A stretch of DNA of 35,281 nt. Origin: Methylobacter sp. GTDB taxonomy: Bacteria; Pseudomonadota; Gammaproteobacteria; Methylococcales; Methylomonadaceae. Within the stretch, counting starts at the first letter, position 1. Each line of letters starts with the position of its first letter. This document shows positions 25,401-31,400 of the stretch, one piece after another. Below the pieces are notes generated by a model. The model ran no database searches and had not been told where the DNA came from. It saw only the letters and a list, made by a program, of their open reading frames with translations. A program made the position numbers and the translations under genes. The DNA lies in NCBI GenBank assembly GCA_023229605.1, contig JALNYY010000028.1, forward strand, positions 1 through 35,281, read 5' to 3'.

Positions 25401-28400
25401 TCGGCCAATGCGGCAACGGCGCCGTCCGCGTCCGGTTTATTGACGCCAAGCAGTTTCAGCAACTGGGGCCTGTGTGCATCCAGAAAATACCCGACCAGTT
25501 CGTCCAGCGTTTGATATTCGAAAAACAATGTTTTCGACAATTTTCCGAAAGACTTTTCCAGCGCAGCAGTCAATTCCATCACCATCATGGAATCTATGCC
25601 ATAGGATTCCAGCGCTTCATTAGCCCTGATCTGACCGGACGGATACTTAAGCGCCACCGACAACAGTTCCTTGAAATACTCGATGGCCTTAATCCTGAGT
25701 TCATCGGCATCAACCGGCGCCGGCTGTTTATGCCCATCAGTTGTCGGCAACGCGGCGTTGCCTGGCTTCGCGGCTGAACCGGTTTCATCCGTAGCGCCGT
25801 CAGTGTCCAGCACGCGCGAGGAAAAACCCTTAATCTGCACGCAAACCTGCCCCTGATCGTTGCACAGGTCTATATCGAGCTTCTGCACCCGGTCGCTTTC
25901 TGAGCTGCCTGCAGGGCGGCGCACCCAGGCCCACATCGAGCCGGCGCAGGCGCTGAATACGGTTACCGTTTCCACCGCGAACGGCAGCGAGGGTTTTAAC
26001 CGGGTGTCCGTTTGCGTTCCTGCACTCATGACCAAACCGATGGACGCTTGCAGCGCGGAATCCATCAGACTGGGGTGCAGCACATACTGGTCCAGCGTAT
26101 GCTGCACCGGTCCAGGCAGCGCCAGTTTGGCCAACACCTGCCCGTTCCCTGCATACAGCTCGGTGAGCCCCTGATGTCCGGGGCCATAATCAAACCCCAG
26201 GGCGCTAAATAACGAGTAGCACTGTCCGGAATCAAACCGGTTCATGCCCGGCTGCGCCAGCATTGCGCCCGGATCGAGCCGGGGCGGATTGACTGCCGGG
26301 ATGAACGTGGCTACGCCCTGACTGAGGACTTGCCTGGTTTGTTCCAATGAACCGTCAGTTACTGCCGGGCTAAAAATCCGGTAACTGATGCCGCCGTCCG
26401 CACCGGTCGTCAGGTCGATCCGGATGTCCTGAGACTGATTGACGATAAGCGGCCTGATCCAAACGACATCTTGTAGCCGGAATAGCGTTTGCGGAGGGCG
26501 TTCACCCCCTGCCGCAATCACCGCCGCCGCGCGCGCCATCTCAAGATAGGCCACGCCCGGCAACACTTTTTGCCCCTGCACCCGGTGATCCGCCAGAAAA
26601 AACTCGTTTCCGGCCAACGTGGCGGAAAATCTGCACTGCTGCAATGTTGATACGTTTTGATGCACCAAGGGATGCAAGTACGCGGAACCGGCTGTTTGGC
26701 TCTGTATACCTGCAGATCGTGCTTCTATCCAGTATCGCTGTTCGGCGAACGGATAGCCGGGCGCGGAAATCCTGTGGGGTTTGTTGCGGTACGGTTTCGA
26801 TTCGCCGTACAGTTTTTCCCAATCAAGGTTCAAGCCTTTGACCCACATGTCCAGCAATTTGGAGAATTTCCCGCGTTGCATCCATTTTTCCAGCGCTTCC
26901 TGCAATTCCTCGTCTGCTGCGAAGGCGGCCAAAATATTCTTATGCTGTTTGACCTGCCCCAGATACAAGTCGTTGACCGTATCGGCCCGTCCTTCGATAA
27001 AGGCGCGCAGTTTATATTCCAGCTCGTCAATGGAACCTGCAATAACTGCAAAGCGTTCGTCCATCGGCTCCCGGCCGACCTGAAGCGTATAGGCAAGATC
27101 GGCCAAGCTGAAATTGCCTTCCGGCCTGTTCAGGGCCGGTCGTTCCGGCTCTAAATCCGTAATAGCCTCTTCCCGGTCCAGGCGGTCACGCAGCACTGGA
27201 TGGCTTTCCAGCACTCCGGTGACAATTGCAGCGATGCTGTGGTTATCAAGGAGCGTCTTGGCCTCGATTTCAAGTTCGAACGCCTGTTGCAGCTTCGCCA
27301 GAAGCATCGTCCGGTGCATAGCATCGAAGCCGTAATCATCCAGCGCATGCGTCGGTTCGATTTCGTTCCGGTCTATCTGCAATATGCCTGCGACCAGGGA
27401 GCGAACCGTGCCCAACAGGACTTGCCGCGCATGGCCGGAATCCAGCGGCTCATTTTGGCTATCCGCTGCGGAGTCGGCGCTTATAAACCTCAGCAACTCT
27501 GCGGCGTAAGCTTTCAGCCTCTCCTGATCTTTTGCCGACAGCACCACCAGGCTGGGCAGCTCCGATTCTTCTCCAACCCCGGCATGCTTCGGCTGCCCTT
27601 GATATTCCTCAATCACGATATGCGCATTGACGCCGCCGAAACCGAACGAGCTGACGCCGGCCCGCCGTGGCAGTTCGCGCCCTTCCGGGTCGCGCAGCGG
27701 CGTCCACTCCCGGTTATCCCGAACCAGGTAAAACGGGCTGTCCTGCAATTGGATATAGGGATTCACTTCATCGCAGTGCAGGCTCTTGACCAACGTTTTA
27801 TGTTTAAGCTGGAGCAGCACCTTGATGACCCCGGCGACACCGGCCGCCAGCTCCAGATGGCCGATATTGGTTTTAACCGAACCCAGCCCGCAATGCGCCG
27901 CCGTGATGTCAGCCGTTCCGGTGGCCTGATACAAGTCCCTGAATGCCGTTTTCAACCCATTGATTTCAATCGGGTCGCCAAGCTCCGTGCCGGTGCCGTG
28001 CGCTTCGATGTAGCTGACCGTGCGCGGGTCGAAGCCCGCCCTGGAGTAAGCCGCTTTCAGCAATTCCGCCTGCGCTTTCGGGTTCGGCGCAGTCAGTGTA
28101 TTGCCCCGGCCGCCGTGGTTCTCGGCGCTGCCCTGGATGACCCCGTAAATATGGTCGCCCGCCTGTTCCGCCGCTTTCAGCTTTTTCAAAAACAGCATGC
28201 CGACGCCTTCGCCGCGCACATAACCGTTGGCCTGGCTGGAAAAAGTTTTGCAGCGCCCGTCCTCGCAAAGCATGCCCGCCTTGTTGAAACTGATCTGCGT
28301 TTCCGGGCTGATGATCAGATTGATGCCGCCGACGATGGCTTGGTCGCAATCGCCGTTCGCAATGGCCGACAGCGCCCGGTGGATGGCGACCAATGAGCTC

Positions 28401-31400
28401 GAACAAGCCGTTTCGACCGGCTCGCTCGGTCCGTGCAGGTTCAGGAAATAGCTCACCCGGTTCGGCCCCACCGAACCGACCACGCCGGTCGAACTGTATC
28501 TATCGATCGCCGAACCGCTTTTGGCCATCAGCTCGCCGTAACCGCTGGAAGCAGTGCCGATGAATATGCCGGTGTTGCCGCCGGACAAGCTGGCCGCCGA
28601 ATAGCCCGCATCTTCTATCGCTTTCCAGACATACTGCATCAACAGGCGCTGCTGCGGGTCCATCAATTCGGCTTCCCTCGGCGAAATACCGAAAAACCGC
28701 GCGTCAAAATTGCCGACGCCATCGATAAAACCGCCCCATTTGATATTGGTTTTGTTCGCCTCGGTCGCGGGGTCGCCGTATAAGGCCCGCCAGTCCCAGC
28801 GGTCTTCCGGGATCTCGCTGATGCAGTCTTTCCCCTCCAGCAGGTTGCTCCAGAACTGGTCGAGATCGCTCGCCATCGGGAAACGGCCGCTGATGCCGAT
28901 GATCGCAACGGATTTGTCGGTGTCGCCGGCCGATTCATCTGCGCCGGCCGCATTCGTAAACCGCGCATGCGGCTGGATCGGCGTTGAAACCGGTTGGTCA
29001 CCGTACTCGCTGTGATCCGGCGCTTGATAAGCTGCGGACTCTCTGCTTTGTGCCGGTCTCGCCTGCAAGCCGAATGCCTGCGCGAACACGAATGGATATT
29101 CCGAAGCCAGCCAGTCGGCAAAATCGGCGATGGTCGGATATTCAAAGAAAATCGTCGGCGTCAGTTCCAGCCGGTATTGCTGGTTCAGTTTATTCGAGAA
29201 ATCCGTCAGCGTGATCGAGTCAAAGCCGTAATCGCTGAACTCGGCATCCGCGTCCAGATCGTCCGGCTCAAACTTCATCAGTTTCGCTACGGCCTGCAAC
29301 AGCATGTGCCGGATTTTGGCTTGCAGTTCGCCGGTATCGATTTGCGGGCCGGTCGCAATGTCATCATTCCTGTGCGGCGTAATCTTTTTGACCGTTTTTT
29401 CCGGCGTGACCAACAGCCGCCGGATGCGCGTCGGCGAACCCTGCATGACCATCATCCGCGCTGCGCCGGACGCCATAATCCGGTTGAATGCGTCAATGCC
29501 GTTTTCGGCCGGTAACGCGACCATGCCCGTGGTCTGCTGCATCATGGCTTCCGCCGCGGCTTCCATGCGCATGCCGCCATCCGCCCACAGCGGCCAGTTG
29601 ATTGAAAGAGTGTGTCCGCGCCGCTGCCCAGCCTTGACTTGTTCGTTGCGATACTCTGCGAAAGCGTCCATAAACGCGTTGGCGGCGGCATAGTCCGCCT
29701 GCCCAGCGCTGCCCCAGGCTCCGGCAGCCGATGAAAATAAGGCAAAGAAATCCAGGTCGACATTTTTAGCGGCGTTATCCAGATGCAGGGTTCCGGCCAC
29801 TTTCGGAGCGAGGACTTCGGTAAATTCCTGCGCCGATTTTTTTTGAATGAAATTATCCTGAAGCAAACCCGCGCAGTGCAAAATGCCGTCGATACGGCCA
29901 TGCGCATCAAGCAGCCTTGCAATCAAATCATCCACGTCCTGCCGCCTGCCGACATCCAGTTGCCGGTATTCGGCGTTGAGGCCGGATGAGGACAACCGGT
30001 CGATCTGCGCCTGTTTTTGCGGACTTAATGCTGAGCGCCCGCACAAAACCACCGTAGCGTTTTTGGCATGTCCGGCAATTTGCTTTGCAAATAAAAGCCC
30101 CAGCCCGCCGCTGCCGCCGGTAATCAGGTAGACACCGTTATCTTTCCACGGCACGGCCGGCGACCCTGCAATATCCGCTTCCTGCCAGCGCAACGCCTGC
30201 CGCGCGCCGCCGTGGTAACGAATCTGCGCCTGTTCCGGCGTCCGGCTGTCGGCGATAATTTTTGCCGCCAGCCCGTTCCCGGTTTCACCGGCGTCCAGTT
30301 CGATCAGTTGCCCGAAAAATCTTGCATTCTCCCGGCTTGCGGTTTTCAGCAGTCCGGACAAACCGGCCAGCAACATGCCTTCTCCGCGTCCCGGAATCAG
30401 GACCTGGAATAACGTATTGCCGGTAGTTTTTTGAGTAAAAGCCTGCTTGATAAGTTCGAAAATCTTGATAGCCGCATCCCGGTAGCTGTCTTCGATAGCC
30501 CCGTTCAAATGCAGTCGCTGACAGCTTGCACCGGCGACCTGCCCAGCGATTGCCTGTTCTGTCGATTCGGGAAACTGTCCATCCAAATCGCACAGCACGA
30601 TTAGATGCCGCGACCAGGCTTGGCTGTCTGCATCGGCGGCTACGGCCTGATCCGCCCACACCGGCTTGCACATCAGCGTGGCGCTGGTTTCGGCCGGTTG
30701 TTTTTGCTCCAGGGCCCGGGAGGAAAAACCTTTCATGCGGACACAGATCCTGCCTTGATCGTCGCACAAGTCGATATTCAGTTTTTGCACTTTATCGGTC
30801 GGCGAACTGCCGTCGGCGTAGCGTATCCACGCCCACAGCGTTGCCGACGGCCGGGCCAGCAGGGTGAGTTCATCCAGCGCAAAAGGCAACGACGCAGGGA
30901 ACTCGGACGCGCCGGTTGCTGCACCTGTCGGCAGCGCATGGCCGGAGCCGGCCATCAGTCCGATGCAGGCTTGCAGACCGGAGTCGATCAAGCCCGGATG
31001 AAGCACGAATTGCGCCGCGCCGTTTTCTACACAGGCGGGCAATACCAGTTTTGCTAATACCTGTGGCGGGGCGATTGCTCTTAGCACTGTTGAACTGAAA
31101 GTGTGCGCTCCCTCTCCCTCTGGAGAGGGCTTTGTGTTACCGGGAGCGGAATAATAAACCGTTTCCAGCCCCTGATGACCCGGCCCGTACTCTATGCCCA
31201 TGGCCCTGAACGCGTCATAGCACCGCCCTGCATCAAGACTATTCTGTTCCGGCCTTCCGGCGGTTATTTTGTCCCGCAACACGGCCAGATTGAGCTTTTC
31301 CACCGTAGCATCTGCAGACGATTCAGCTTGCAGCACCGCCGTGCCCTGGCTGTGTAAAACAGGCTCATCATTAACTTTACTGTAAATCCGGTAGGCAATT

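Noticed and set aside
27200..28396. Long antisense open frame (398 codons) opposite the PKS, with others at 24665-25777 and 21359-22291
   Set aside because: They lie wholly opposite conserved KS/DH/ACP coding sequence in a G+C-rich gene, where long antisense frames arise by codon bias; the peptides show no recognisable motif.
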